Shown piece by piece: positions 12,901-25,000 of a DNA stretch of 64,000 bases (position 1 is its first letter; every line of letters starts with the position of its first letter). The notes beneath the pieces are model-generated. The model was not told the DNA's origin. It saw only the letters and a program-made list of their open reading frames with translations, and made no database searches. This DNA is from Phylloscopus collybita. Its lineage: Eukaryota > Chordata > Aves > Passeriformes > Phylloscopidae. The stretch lies in assembly GCA_027886175.1 (NCBI GenBank), contig JAJNNQ010000006.1:5952001-6016000 (forward strand). Direction: 5' to 3'. Position numbers and translations under genes: made by a program.

Positions 12901-14192
12901 AAATTAGGCAAAACATACATCTGTGTTTATCCATAGTTTATTACTTAACTTCTAATGAGAGAGTTAATTAAAAAAAGTAGATAATTCTTGTCTTAAGATT
13001 TACCTTGCAGGGGTGCTTGAATCGTGCCTCTTTTGTATGGAGTTGCTTCATGGGTCCTTGTGGTTTCATTCATGTGAGTTGTGACATGTGTGACAAAGTG
13101 TGACCCTATCCAAAGCTTGTGGGTATTTGGATCTCCATTTACATCTCAGGACTGTCGCTTTTACCTGAAGAAGGTTGTTGTTTATTCAGAGGACATAGAA
13201 ATAGATACTTAGTTGAGTTCAGAATGTACTGAATTCAGTTTATGTGTGCAGGCAGAATCTGACCATGTGGATACAAGCACAAAGTACTCTTGCTCCTACC
13301 CTGTAATTCTGAGCTGGGCATGAATGAAAATTACTGTGATGGATGAATGATCATGTTTCTCTGAGTAGATTTTGTCTTGTTCACCAACATTTTAGCTCTT
13401 AATAGGTTCAGATACTGTAAAAAATATTTTTTTTTTCTTATCAGAGTTTCATTTTATAGGAAGACATGGTTACATCTCCATTTATTTTTTGACATTGTTA
13501 AAGCAGAGAGTTGGTCCAACTGTGACTCCATCAGCTGTAAACAATGCTCTTTGCCTTTGGCCAAATTTTAGTCTCCTAATGTTTTCACTTTGCCTGCAGT
13601 GAGTCACTGTGACAAACAAATCCCTGAAAATAAGAACATATAATGGAAAAGCTGACAAGACCCTTAACAATAGCAGAGCCATGGGCTTTGGTATAAACAA
13701 CATAATAACAGAGTGGATTTGATTGTCATCCTGGAATTTCACTCTTTTGTTTCATTTCTTGTCCAATTGCCTGCACAACTATTTCACAGCAATACTCCCT
13801 GGCATATTCCAAAAGCTGTGCTTATTCATTGACAAGCTCCTGCCATAACCCAGAAACAAAATGTACATTGGGATGTTCACTGCTCTTTCCTTTAAAACAG
13901 AGTAAATATAAAAAAACCAAAGTTGGCTATGGGATAAAGTAGTTAAATCAACCCTAAACAACTAGTTCTCTGTGATATGCTGGGATATTGAGGTTTGTCA
14001 GCATGGGGGTCTGTGACAATGCCTAGATCTGTGCTAATGACTCACAGTGTGAAGCTTAGAGAAAAATACAATCCCCTTTCTTCTTCTCTTCAAATCCATG
14101 TCTTATTTGAAATTAAAAGATGCTGGACAAGATATCCATGGTACAACTCAAAGACAGTCTTAGTCCCCAAACAGGTATCTGAGCTTCTCTGT
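9921..14192. other. Unique DNA, no gene seen
   Basis: The stretch is AT-rich and repeat-free apart from a short tandem repeat near 10.1 kb. A G/T-rich run lies at about 10151-10171. Several 60-95 codon open frames lie between 11.7 and 14.3 kb on both strands, and none is recognisable. Confidence 0.55.
10088..10114 (+). repeat. 10-bp tandem repeat, about 2.6 copies
   Basis: The unit gcagagcatt occurs twice in tandem and is followed by a partial third copy (gcagagc). It is too short to be a minisatellite and is probably a local slippage duplication. Confidence 0.85.
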
Positions 14193-14374
14193 TGTGTTGG
14201 GTTGACCTTGACTGGCCACCAGGCACTCACCGAGTCATTCTGTTATTCCTCTCCTCAGCAGGACAGGAGCAGAAAATAAGAGTGAAACAAAACTTGCAGG
14301 TTAAAATAAAGGCAGCTTACTAAGGTGAAAACAAAGGTCATGCCCATGCAAACAAACAAAAAAACCCAGAAGAT

Positions 14375-14380
14375 TTTATT
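14375..14380 (-). terminator. Polyadenylation signal of the ERVL LTR
   Basis: AATAAA on the minus strand lies inside the LTR, downstream of its TATA box, in the position of the R-region polyadenylation signal. Confidence 0.45.
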
Positions 14381-14533
14381 CTCTACTTCCCAATGGCAGG
14401 TGATGTTTGGCCACTTCCCAGGAAGCAGGGCTTTGGCATGTGTAGTAGTTACTCCAGAGGTCAATGTCATAAATAACAAATGAATAACAAATAATGAATG
14501 CACCTTGCTTCTTCCTCCTCTTTTCTCTTAGTG

Positions 14534-14539
14534 TTTATA
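14534..14539 (-). promoter_or_regulatory. TATA box of the ERVL LTR
   Basis: TATAAA on the minus strand sits about 155 bases upstream of the LTR AATAAA, as expected for the U3 promoter. Whether it is active today is unknown. Confidence 0.5.
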
Positions 14540-14801
14540 GCTGATCAGACACCATATTGTATGGAATATCCTTTGTTCAGTTGGGGTCAGCTGCCCTGTG
14601 TCCCCTCCCAAGATCTTACCCACCCTCAGCCTGCTGGTGAGGTTGGAATGTTGGGGAGACAGCACTGAGGCTGTGCCAGCCCTGCTCAGCAGGAGCCAAA
14701 ACACTGCTGTGTTATCAGCAGCTTTCCAGCTACCAATGCAGAGCACAGCACTGTGAGGGCTGCTCTGGGGAAATGAACTCATCTCAGCCAGACCCAGCAC
14801 A

Positions 14802-17396
14802 CCTGTACAACATGTTGGGCAACCAACACTCCTAAGAAGCTTTACAGGAGGAAAAAAAGATGCAGAAGAGAGGAAAGTTGTTTTGCGTGTAGCTGTTAAC
14901 ATCTGGTCTATGAAAAGCCTGCCCTTTTCTACTTCTTTCTCTCCAGACCAAGGGCTCTGAACCCTTTTATTTTTTTTTTTTTTTGAGATTGGGCAGGACA
15001 GTGCTTTGATTGTGGCTTTTCTTTTTAAATATTTGTAGTAGTTCCATGTCTATTTGTCTATTGCCTTTCTCCTAGTTGGAAATGTGTTAATTAAAGCACT
15101 CAGGAAAAGTCCAGTCCCATGTAATTAGCTATTAAGATCAGTGTCCCTATGGAATAGCATGGATGTTTCTATTGCCCTTCAAAAAAAGATCTCTGTTTTG
15201 CCCCAGCCCTAAATAAGGAAAGCAGTGCTGAATAAAGATACAAGGTTTTACTCATGGGGCCCACTTTAGGTATTATACCCAGCCAAGGATCCAGGAATAA
15301 TTCAGAAATAATTTGACTGACAAACTTGTAGGGTAAACTTCAGATAAACACTTCTGGTGCTTTGTGCTACTATTGCAACACAGCCACAGAAGCCAGTTTG
15401 AAACCTACACTGCTAACATAATTCCTAATTTTGTTTATATGTCATAGGCTAAATGACTGCATTTTGTTATCTGATAATTAATGAGCTCTTTAATCCTTTG
15501 TGCGATGTGTGGAGGGAAAACTGCAGATCCCTGGAGATAGGGATGGGAGAGAAGGAAAAGAAGACTATTCCTAGACTGGATTATCTCCATTAATTCTTTC
15601 CTTTATTCATGTTCTCAAAGCTACTGTGCTAATAAATTGGAAAGATTAAGATTCCAGAGTCGAGGAGATTCAGGTCATACTGAAATATATTAAATGTAGA
15701 TTTATTAATAGAATTTCCTGTTTTCAATAACATGCTCTCATACTTCACCTGTCCTTGACTGTGTAAGATATAAAAAAGCCCCATCTGCAGTTGTTGTGAG
15801 GTTACAATTCAATAGATTAATACAATTATGTGCCCATCTGAAGCTAGGTCAGGATCACACACAGAATTGTATTGATTACATTTTAATGCCAGCACTGTCA
15901 TGGCAGCAGAAGGGCAAAACACCAGTCAGCTGCCACAGAGCAGGTGGGTTGCCATGCGACGTATTGCAGTGCTGCAGAGAGACTTTAGGCAGTTTCAATG
16001 GTTGCTGAGTTATTTTTGATACCCCTGAAAGGTCATAAGTTAACCACCACTTGGTTATCTTTTCTCTATGCTGGTGCCCTGTCTTGAAGCTGTGCATTTT
16101 ATTGAAGAGTTCTGATGAATGTCATGATTTGCTCTTGTTGGGAGAGTCCCAAAGGTCGAGAAGCAAGGAAAACCCTCAATTCTTTATGCTAAAGATGTGA
16201 CATGTCAGTATTGAAGTGCAAGCTTGTAATCCATTAATCTTCTGCCTGATATGAAAGGGTGTGTATTTTTGGCCAGTGCCTAAATTTCAAAAATGCCTTG
16301 AAGTATCTTATTCTTGGTTTCCATGATGATGCCTGCCACTTGCCAAAGAGGAGTAGATTCCAGGCACTTAACTTTCTGTTTATGTTTCCCGTTTTAAAAT
16401 GTTGCAGAACAGAAGCTGGAGATGTTAATGATGTGTGAGCATTCACAGTTAACCTGAAAACCCCTCCTCCAGTTGATAGGAATTGGAATCATATTTGTGT
16501 CGCCCACAAATTGCCTTAGCTATTAGGCAATAGTCCATCTGAACAGACAATATTTTCTTTCCTACTGTTGAAGGCTTGCTGGTGTGCAGGAAGAACATCA
16601 GGGCTCTTCTAATCTGTCTGTCTGTTCCTCTTACTTCAACCTCCCACCTCAAATCACATCTTCTCTTTTTTCTTCTAATACTTTTTGTCACTCGGTTTTG
16701 TGCTCTACCCTCCAAATGACACCGCGCACTTCAGAACATTATGTGAGCAGAGTTCCAAGGAAAGAACCATGTTTGGAAGCAATGATTCTCAAGCTCTAAT
16801 TCTGAGAGTATCAAAGGTCTCTAAAGGCTTTTCTGAACTTATGTGAACAAGATGTCTTAAGAATTGGAAAAGAATAAAAAATAGTGGCAGACGATGTTAG
16901 GAAGGAGCTCTATGGTTTTCTCTGATTAAGATGTCTGTAGAATGAAATGCTGGCAGATTTGCTGGGCTGAAATAAAAGCTGTGTTCCCTTATGCCTTCTT
17001 TTCTGGAGTTACAGGGCCATGGTGTACATTGCTAGAAGACATCATCTGTGGTCTAACAAAGAATGCAGCTCCTCCATGGATGTCATCATCTACCCACAAT
17101 ATCTGGAAAAGAATATTAAAGAATGAGTGCTCCAGATAAGTTTTTTTAGCTGCCTATGGAAATTGCATTGCTATGTACTGGTATATTACAAATTCATAGA
17201 AAACTACTTCCTTTGTGGCAATGAAAGTGATATAGCATTTTTTCTGGGAAGCAATTAGGGTTTTACTGTTTCAATAGTTAAGGGTTCACTTTTAACTTGG
17301 AGGAGTTTGCTCTTAACTGAGCTTCATGGAATTCTTGACAGATTATTTCAATAAGGGAAGATGAAATTACAAATTATATGAAGCACAGAGAACCTT
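14802..17396. other. Unique DNA, no gene seen
   Basis: A T-rich run lies near 14968-14984. The part from about 15420 to 16080 is free of repeats and contains dense homeobox-like ATTA/TAAT cores and 'attgtattgattaca'. It looks like the kind of sequence found in conserved enhancers, but this cannot be tested without other genomes. No coding exon was recognised. Confidence 0.5.
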
Positions 17397-17540
17397 GTGT
17401 GCGCACACACACACACAGAGAAATATGTAAGTGTGCATATATGTGTGTGTATACATCTATACACACACAGAGAAGTATGTATTTTGTAAATATATCTCTA
17501 GGTGTCCGTATATATACATATATTCATACACACACACTCT
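17397..17540 (+). repeat. Compound CA/TG/TA microsatellite
   Basis: Interrupted (CA)n runs at 17402-17417, 17460-17469 and 17526-17537 alternate with TG- and TA-rich segments. The array is degenerate. The plus-strand open frame at 17378-17617 is an artefact of it. Confidence 0.88.
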
Positions 17541-18891
17541 TACATATACAAACATGTTTTCCCCTTTTATATTATGGTCAGAGTTGTGCTGAAAGAAATA
17601 TTTTGCAAATATTTTAATGAGAGAAATTTAAATTTGTTAAAATTGAAGCTGTAAAAATTTAAAACAGAAATGAGAAATTATTTGCTGTCTGAGAAGTGGC
17701 GTTACTTTGATAATGCCCAAGAGACTTGACTTTTTCCACATCAAAATAAAGAGATATTTTAACATTTACTGTACATATTAGCAGTGCAGCATTTGGTAGG
17801 CTGTGTTTGAGGACTGTATGTGAATTGTTTTGATTTAGTCTTAAAATTCTGTTATTAAATGGTTTTCCTTAATGTTGAATTTTAGTAACTAAAAAATCTT
17901 ATTCTCTATTATTATTTTTTCTACCTATAGTAGATTGTGAAAGATCTTTTGGAATTGTAAGTTATTCAGGATCAAGGGCCTAGTATACATTTGATGAATT
18001 TCATGTGATGGACTTGAAGAATTGTTTCCTAGGAGGGCTCAGATGATGGAATAAGGAACCTTTATATCTCTTTGCTCTTTAATACTATGCATTATGATAC
18101 ATGCTCAGAAAAGTAATTTTTTAGGAAAAGGAAAAAAAAGGAAAAAGGAAACTAGAGATTAAGCACTAATAATTTCTGCTTGTGGTGCATCTCTCACTTT
18201 CCATTCGAAGCTAAATGGCCTCATTTTCTTGAGTATCCAGCATGAACGGTTCAGCAGGCTGTGGCTATGAAATCCAACTCTGCCTGGTTGCTTTGCAGCA
18301 TGAGGTTGGGTTATTATCTGTCTAATGTATTCAATCTCATGGGTTAAGGAGAGAGAAAGACAGGGGCTATGAAGTTAATCACTGCAATCTCCTCCAGAGA
18401 AATAACCAGAGAGTGGTGGGCTCTGCTACATGTCTGAAAACAGAAGAAAATCTGTGTGCTGAGATTAAAGGTGAATGGGTTCAAAAAACCATGGCTGTTT
18501 GCCAGAGAAAGTCCTGATTACAGCAAAGGGGATCCAGATAAAGACCTTTTGTTACCCTCTGCTGTGGCTGTCAGCTGTCTTTCATACCATCACTTGAAGG
18601 TAAATCACTTAGAGTCTCAAAGATTAAAGTAAAAATCTTACATCAAAATCCAGCAGCTTTACTGCGAAATCAATTGGGAAGCAGAACTCCTAGGCAGTGA
18701 ATTCACTCAAACCAGACTGCAGTAGTCTTTATTGCCTGCCAGGTTCAGACTAGCCTTGTGTTTTAAGGCAAATCAAGTTCTATTTGGGAAGGCCAGTATA
18801 TTCTTTCTGGGAGAAAATCCTGTTCTTGTCCATTCCATCATTTGGATGCAAAGAAGTAGCTCCAGGTAAAACAATCAATTACTCATCTGCT

Positions 18892-18960
18892 TCAGTTTAG
18901 TTTTACTAAAATGTTGAGTTCAGTTTAGTTTAGTTTTTAGTTTAGTTTAGATTAGTTTAA
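18892..18960 (+). repeat. (TTTAG)n pentanucleotide microsatellite
   Basis: About ten imperfect copies of TTTAG (gtttagtttag...) are interrupted by 'tactaaaatgttgag'. It differs from the vertebrate telomere unit TTAGGG. Confidence 0.88.
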
Positions 18961-19300
18961 ATGATGTTCATAAGAGAATGCTTAATGATTATTCCAGATT
19001 TTCAAGATAAATTCTACAAAGAGGTGGGAAGATTATGATCTACTACAAACAATCTCTCTGCCAATTTTTCTGTGGCTAATGCAAATATTCAAACCTCATG
19101 GTTGCGGGTAAAGCATCTTACCCTCAGTGGGTAAATTGTTTGCCTCTTTGAATCAGGTATTTTAATAAATGCATTGGAGCCACTGTCTCATCCATTTCAG
19201 AAGGACTGGTAACATTAATGTAGTTATTTGTGCGTAGACAAATGAAAACTTTTTTTTCACTTGCTGATAGTAGTTACTATATTAAGTTAGGCATCAGTGG

Positions 19301-19352
19301 TTTTGTTTGTTTGTTTGTTTTTGTTGTTGTTGTTATTTTGTTTTGTTTTTTA
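19301..19352 (+). repeat. (TTTG)n / (TTG)n simple repeat
   Basis: The tract passes from TTTG units to TTG units and then TTTTG units, a compound slippage-prone repeat. Confidence 0.9.
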
Positions 19353-19969
19353 AGTAATTGAATATATGTCATCTGCACAAAGGGAAGGATTTATTTAAGG
19401 ATTAGGAAATACTGTCCTTTACTTTATAATTTTGTGCAACTGTCCACAGGGCTAATAGTACTCATCATGGAATGCAGGTGGAAGAGCATTTGGTATTTAT
19501 GTCAAACTTACTATGGATATTGTAATGGAATTGTTACAATGTGTGAGGCTTACACATGCATTGGAGAGGACTGCTGGGGGGAAAGAGAAGAAGGGTTTAA
19601 GGACCTCATTGAGTGTAATCAATTTACTCATCAATAGAGTTGTCTGACAGAACCCTGTGCTTAATTAGCACAGTTTGCCATATCTTCTTATAAAGCCCTA
19701 TTTTTACTGTCTGTGTGAATGAACTCTCCATCCTGAGTGTGCATGTGTGTGAACATGAATGAATTTAAAACTGAACTAGGCAGTGAATAGGAAAGGAGAT
19801 CTTAGTGCCACCAGCTGAAGTGAAACCATGAACCTCCAAGGGTTCACAGCTTTGTGTGACCACAAGCTGGGGAGACCAGAGGATCAGGGACCAGCCACTG
19901 GATAGGCTGAGTTTCTAGGCCAGCTACTGGAGTGATCAATGTTGCACATGCACATATAAGAGATGAGAT

Positions 19970-19993
19970 ATATGAGATATAAATATCTCATAT
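19970..19993. repeat. Short perfect inverted repeat
   Basis: Arms of 11 bases (atatgagatat and its exact complement atatctcatat) flank a 2-base spacer. It is very A/T-rich, so chance and slippage are likely explanations. Confidence 0.75.
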
Positions 19994-20687
19994 TTATAAC
20001 TGCATGTATAGTCACCCATGGTGTTCTACTGACAGCCTTCAACCTTGATCAGCTGGAGAGGAGGAACAGGGTTCAGGCTGCCTATTTTTGTGAGTGTCAT
20101 GTGTTCCCTGCCTGCATTGATCTGTGTGGCATGTGAGAGGACAGATAGATCTCTGTTCGCTGCAGAAGATGCTTTTATGCTTACTGGGAATGACTGCTGA
20201 ACCTCGCTGCTGGCTGGAGATGGGCACATAGAGTGCAGCAAGCTTGCAGTTATCTGGCTGTGGTGTCTGGCAGCTTCTAAGACAGAACTCCAGTCTGAGC
20301 TAGCATAACCCTTTTTTAATTAATAAAAGAAAAAGCTTATGTGCTAGGATCTATTACTGCCAAACAGGTTTAAACCTCCTGCTTGTAGATGGTGGTTTGT
20401 TCATATATCCACTAACATTTCATTCTAATCCTTAGAGACTTTACTTAAGATTGCCTCACAAGCTATTTTCATAGAATAAGCAGACTTTGAAAAGAGCTGA
20501 CAAGCAGAAGAGTCACAAGTCATAAACCATAAAGAATAGGGGGACTCACTTTCAGTTGTCTTTTTTTTTAAACAGTAGAAAAAGCAACACTTCTGCTTCT
20601 TTATGTTTGGTATTATATCAATGATCACTTTGCTATTAAAAATTATTACTGCAGCTGGGGAAATGACTATCGTAGGTTCCTTTTTTT

Positions 20688-20711
20688 GGGAGGGTTTGGG
20701 GGTGGGATGGG
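20688..20711 (+). other. Predicted G-quadruplex motif
   Basis: Five G-runs of three or more bases (GGG, GGG, GGGGG, GGG, GGG) are separated by loops of 1-3 bases, directly after a T7 run. This satisfies the usual G3+N1-7 rule with short loops, which favour stable folding. No promoter or gene is nearby, so no role can be assigned. Confidence 0.75.
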
Positions 20712-22008
20712 AGGCTGCATGCTAAACTGTAGAATCTAGTTTACATATTTCCTGGGGCTAGAGACAGTTCATGTTCCCATAAAACTGAAAAAAAGTTAAA
20801 TTGCTTTTCCTTTTGAAGTGCAGTTGTACTTCTCTTGCTCTACCTTCACCTGACATTACTGGGCACAGAGAGGAGGTACCTGATCCAAGGACTGCTGAAG
20901 ACAGTGCCTCGCCTCAGCTTAGTAGGCAGATTAATCTGGCTCTTATAGAGAGGTAAAGGAAACTTGCTGTGTTCACAATGCAGAGGATTCTATCAGCTGT
21001 GTCTTTTTATTTAGTGTGGTGCTGTAGAAATTCACTGCAGGTGATATGAACTTGTATAATTTTAAAGCTCTTCTAAATCTTATCTGCAACACCTCTACTC
21101 ACAGTGTGTGTACACTCTATGTGGTGCTCTCTGGGTGATCTCACCAATTGATCTAGTTTATTAAGGAAAAAAAGTACTAACCAGGAAAAATATCGTGTTA
21201 AAGAAAGCTTTGCTAAATGGTACAGAGCCACAGGAGAACAGCCTTAGTGTGGCCTGGAGCTCCTGATCCTGCTCTCCTTTCAGCACTGCTCTGCCCAGCC
21301 CTCTAAATGCCCTGCCCTGGTCCCCTCCAGAATGCCATTGTTGTGTGCCTTGGTTTTTCCTTTTGGCTGATTCTTTGGGGCACGCAGAGGAACATGCCTT
21401 TTCCCTTTTGCACAATCATAGGTCTGAAGGCAGCATGCTTTCCAAAAGAAATCTCTCTTTGTAGGACTAATTACCTTGAGTGAGAAGTCAAAAACATAGT
21501 TTCTCACTTTCTCATTCCTGCAGCACGCTGGTTCTCACCACTTCAAAGAACAGAAATGTTTATAATGGTTCATGTAAATGTGACAGGTCCTGGGCCAACA
21601 CAGCCCACCACTTGCTGAAAGTTGGTTAGGCTGGCAAGTATGATACTGTGCTCTGGGCTTCACAGTCTGTGTACTTAACCACCTCTGCTGAGAGTGTTTC
21701 CTCTTCCTTCAGTCTTGCATATGCCTAGTCACAGCTTTCTTGCCTAACATCTTCCTGCCCATAAAATTATTAACTGAGTCATGATATTCTTTTTATCAAT
21801 CTCCCAGTTTGTCTTCTACCAGGCTCACAAGATTTTTATTTTTTTTAATTTTTGGCAAAGGTCTAATTCTTTTCCCTCCACTGCCTCCTCTAGTTTTCTT
21901 ACGTTTGCAGTCAAATTAGATGGCTTCCTAGACAATTACCCGTTCCTGCATTGAGGGGTAACTGGTTGCCTCTGATACTAGAGGTGGACCAGATTCTTTG
22001 GTGTTTTG

Positions 22009-22031
22009 TTTTTTTTTTTTTTTTTTTTTTT
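22009..22031 (+). repeat. T23 homopolymer
   Basis: Twenty-three T bases in a row. Read on the minus strand it could be a poly(A) tail, but the sequence upstream on that strand (22032 onward) does not resemble a gene or retroelement known to me. Confidence 0.9.
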
Positions 22032-25000
22032 CTTGCCCAGGTAAAGCCCATAAAGCATCCCTTCAGCAGCTTCTAAATGGAAAGGGTCAAGGTTTTCATG
22101 TGGATGGAAAATTTGGCCATAGAAACTCTTTTAAAGCTTTCTCAGTGCTTATAGAGTATTTCATGGTTTTAAACATTAAAATTGAAACAACAGCTCATAG
22201 AAAATTCTAGCTGGAATTGTTGTATTTATTGAAGTATAAAAAGATAAATCCCACATTTTTGTAATGGAAATTGTTGCAGAACTGAGTCTTCTGATCTGTT
22301 ACAATCTTTCAGAAGCTGTAATTCTGTATTTGTTTAATTCTTAGCTGGATTCAAAATTCTTGAATGAAGTAGGTTCTCTGAGGGGCAGGTAACTGTTACT
22401 CAGTTAGATTGTCGAGGAAAGACAGGTTGTAACAAATAGGGAAAAAACCCCAAACCAAAACAAATCCAAATCACCAACAGCTGCTGCAAAGGACATCTGT
22501 CTTTGAATGGGGGAAAAAGTTGCTAATTTGAGACACAAGCTAACTGTGATCATTTAGGTAATTACATTAAATTATGGTTAATGTAAGTAATTATAGTTAT
22601 TTAGTTATGACATAATTCAGCACAGTGAGACTCAGCCATGAGATGTGTTTGGTGTCTTGCCCACAGGGAGGGAATACACTCACCCTAAGTGTTGTCTACA
22701 TCTTGTGTGAGCCACTGCATCCAAATCTGGCACAGAGTCTCTAGTGCTATTCACACAGCTAGGAAGCTCCTGGAATGACAAGTGATTGAAATACGAAAAG
22801 GAAGCTATGCACCTTGCCTTCTAGCCAATGAAGGTTTGTCCTGGGGGTACTTTTTCTAACATTATGTCTGATGGTATTTCAAGTTCCTATGTGCTGCTCT
22901 GCTTTTTATTCTTTCCTCCAAACTATTAAGCCACAGTGTAATATTTCCTCTTATCAGGATATTTTTTCTAATAATCATTCAATGTTTTAATTTACAATAA
23001 CATAATTATATGGTGCTTTTTTTCTAATTATAGCTACTATTTTTCTTATCTGGCTAAACCAGAGAAGATTATTTTCTTCTTATTTCTGTGATGTGATGCT
23101 TCAGTCAGAATTGCATTGCCTTTTTTGTTTCCCTGCCATATTACATAGTAATCTAATTTATTCCAATTAAAAGATTCAGGACTCTTTTGGGATCAGTGCC
23201 TTTCAGGTTCTTCTCACCCAGAGGCTAATAGTTAAATTATTTTTCCCACATGTATTAAAATCTAATCCTTCAGAGAGACTTACATAACTGCTTGCTTTTA
23301 TTTTTTGTGAGTGTTCTTATTGGAGCGGATAAGACTACTCAGAGTACATAAGAACATACTTGTGATATCAGGCTTTTATTAAAATGAATCTTGATTAAAA
23401 GTAAAAGTGATGTCATAATATCAGTTTTTAAGTCTCTTAATGCTTTGATGAACAGTTGTTCACATTTTGTCTTAGTTAACAATATTGATGTATTGTTACA
23501 TCAGTAATTTCTGAATGAAACCAAAATAAATTGTTTAATTTAAAATGTATTGCTTTAGCCTAAGAATGCTTTATATCTCTCAAGGAATTTTTTTTTTTTT
23601 TGAAATGAGAATGTAAATTTAGAGTTCTAACAAAAAATCCTGCTTTTTTTTTTTAAGGAAGTTAAAATAATTTTTTCCCTCGTCATACATTATTTAAAGC
23701 AGCCAGATGCTTTGGGTATTCTGGTTGCCTTTGGAAGGAAACTAACATTTCCAATTTAGGCTTATAATTTAAAATGAAATATCTAGGTCTCTCATAGTTA
23801 GTGTACTTTATTGCTTTCTGTCTGATTAAACACATTAGACTGAATTATTTTTACAACGCTCCAGTTTGGGTTTCTCTAGACAACTTTGTTGAGATATATT
23901 GTCTTCTATGTCTCTAAGAACTGCCATTTCTCAGCAGCTTGGGAAAGTTTAGTATTTTGGCCCCATTTCTTTTTTAATTCTTCTCTTGCTAAAACCTTTT
24001 GATATGCCCTGGCTCATCCACAGTTACTGGATCCAAAGAAGGATTTAATATCTGTGGCCCATGTTACACAATAGAATCAAATTTGTTCTAACAGCAGTGC
24101 CCCTCTTCTCTAAATCTCAGAGTTTTACATAAACTCTGATTTATAAGGAAGTGTGTCTGCTTGAATCCTTATTCAACCATTCATCCTCGCTTTGCAAATC
24201 TCTAAAATGTGTGTATAGTAGAATGTTTGTGAATAGACAAGGATGAAAGGATTTGCTTATGTTTTGTTGTGCTGCTTTATAAGAGGGGCTAGAATAGCTG
24301 AAGGTTAACAAATAAGGGAATCCCTTTGAAATTCTGATATTCCTTTGGAATGTCTCAGCTTTTACTTCTTGAAACATTTTGGATGATGAGGTGAGGAATG
24401 TGACAACAGGAAATGGAACAAGTTAGGTAGCTGGTCTTGAATCCAGAGATTTTATCTCCACTAAGATCATAAAAAGTCAGTGTGAGAGATACAGATTAAA
24501 TCTCTTTCTGATGATCTCTTTGCTGGATTTTTCATTCTACCAACACTGCCTATGGAAGGAAACAAATTTTTCATCTATTGTTTTTGGAATACCTCAATCA
24601 AGTGAGACTTTTCTTTCAAAGATTCATGGTTTTCCACCATGCTTATCTGGGTTCACTTTACAGAGAGCCAGTGATAGATTTTCTAGGAAGTCAGGGTACC
24701 GGGTAAGACCGGGTCTTACCCCCAGTCTTGTAAGAGTGTTTATGACAAGGCAAAATGTATCCCTACTGTGTCAGCGTGAGTATCTACCAACCAACAGTAG
24801 CCTAAGGAAGGGTACATGAAGAAAGTCAGCATTTGGTATTTTTCAGAATATTTTCCTGAAATTTTCCAGTTGTTCATGGCAGATGGACTTACGGATTGAG
24901 GAATGTCTTTGCATTTATTAGCTCTTGGTGATTTTTTTTCCCATGATGTTGTCCTGTTAGTTTTCAGCCTACCTAGACTTTTGGTATTGGTGACCCGCAG

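Larger units (their letters stand above)
14193..14801 (-). mobile_element. Solo LTR, ERVL family (GGERVL-like)
   Basis: On the minus strand the sequence begins TGTGCTGGGTCTGGCTGAG and ends in ...GGTCAACCCAACACA, giving TG...CA termini over about 609 bp. Shared family landmarks are the 'ggaatatcc...ggggtcagctg' block, the 'tgttatcagcag' block and 'cagctataaacac'. The last contains a TATA box at 14534-14539. An AATAAA signal lies at 14375-14380. Flanking pentamers tctgt (14188-14192) and cctgt (14802-14806) differ at one base and fit the 5-bp target duplication expected for ERVL. No gag, pol or env sequence adjoins it, so it is a solo LTR left by recombination. The short frames over it are not genes. 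Confidence 0.88.
17541..22008. other. Unique DNA with simple repeats, no gene seen
   Basis: Simple repeats, a palindrome and a G-rich motif inside this stretch are annotated separately. The segment about 21200-21350 is richer in G+C than its surroundings and may be an unidentified old repeat. Open frames of 60-84 codons are unremarkable. Confidence 0.5.

Noticed and set aside
18892..18960. Interstitial telomeric repeat
   Set aside because: The unit is TTTAG, not TTAGGG, so it is an ordinary pentanucleotide microsatellite.
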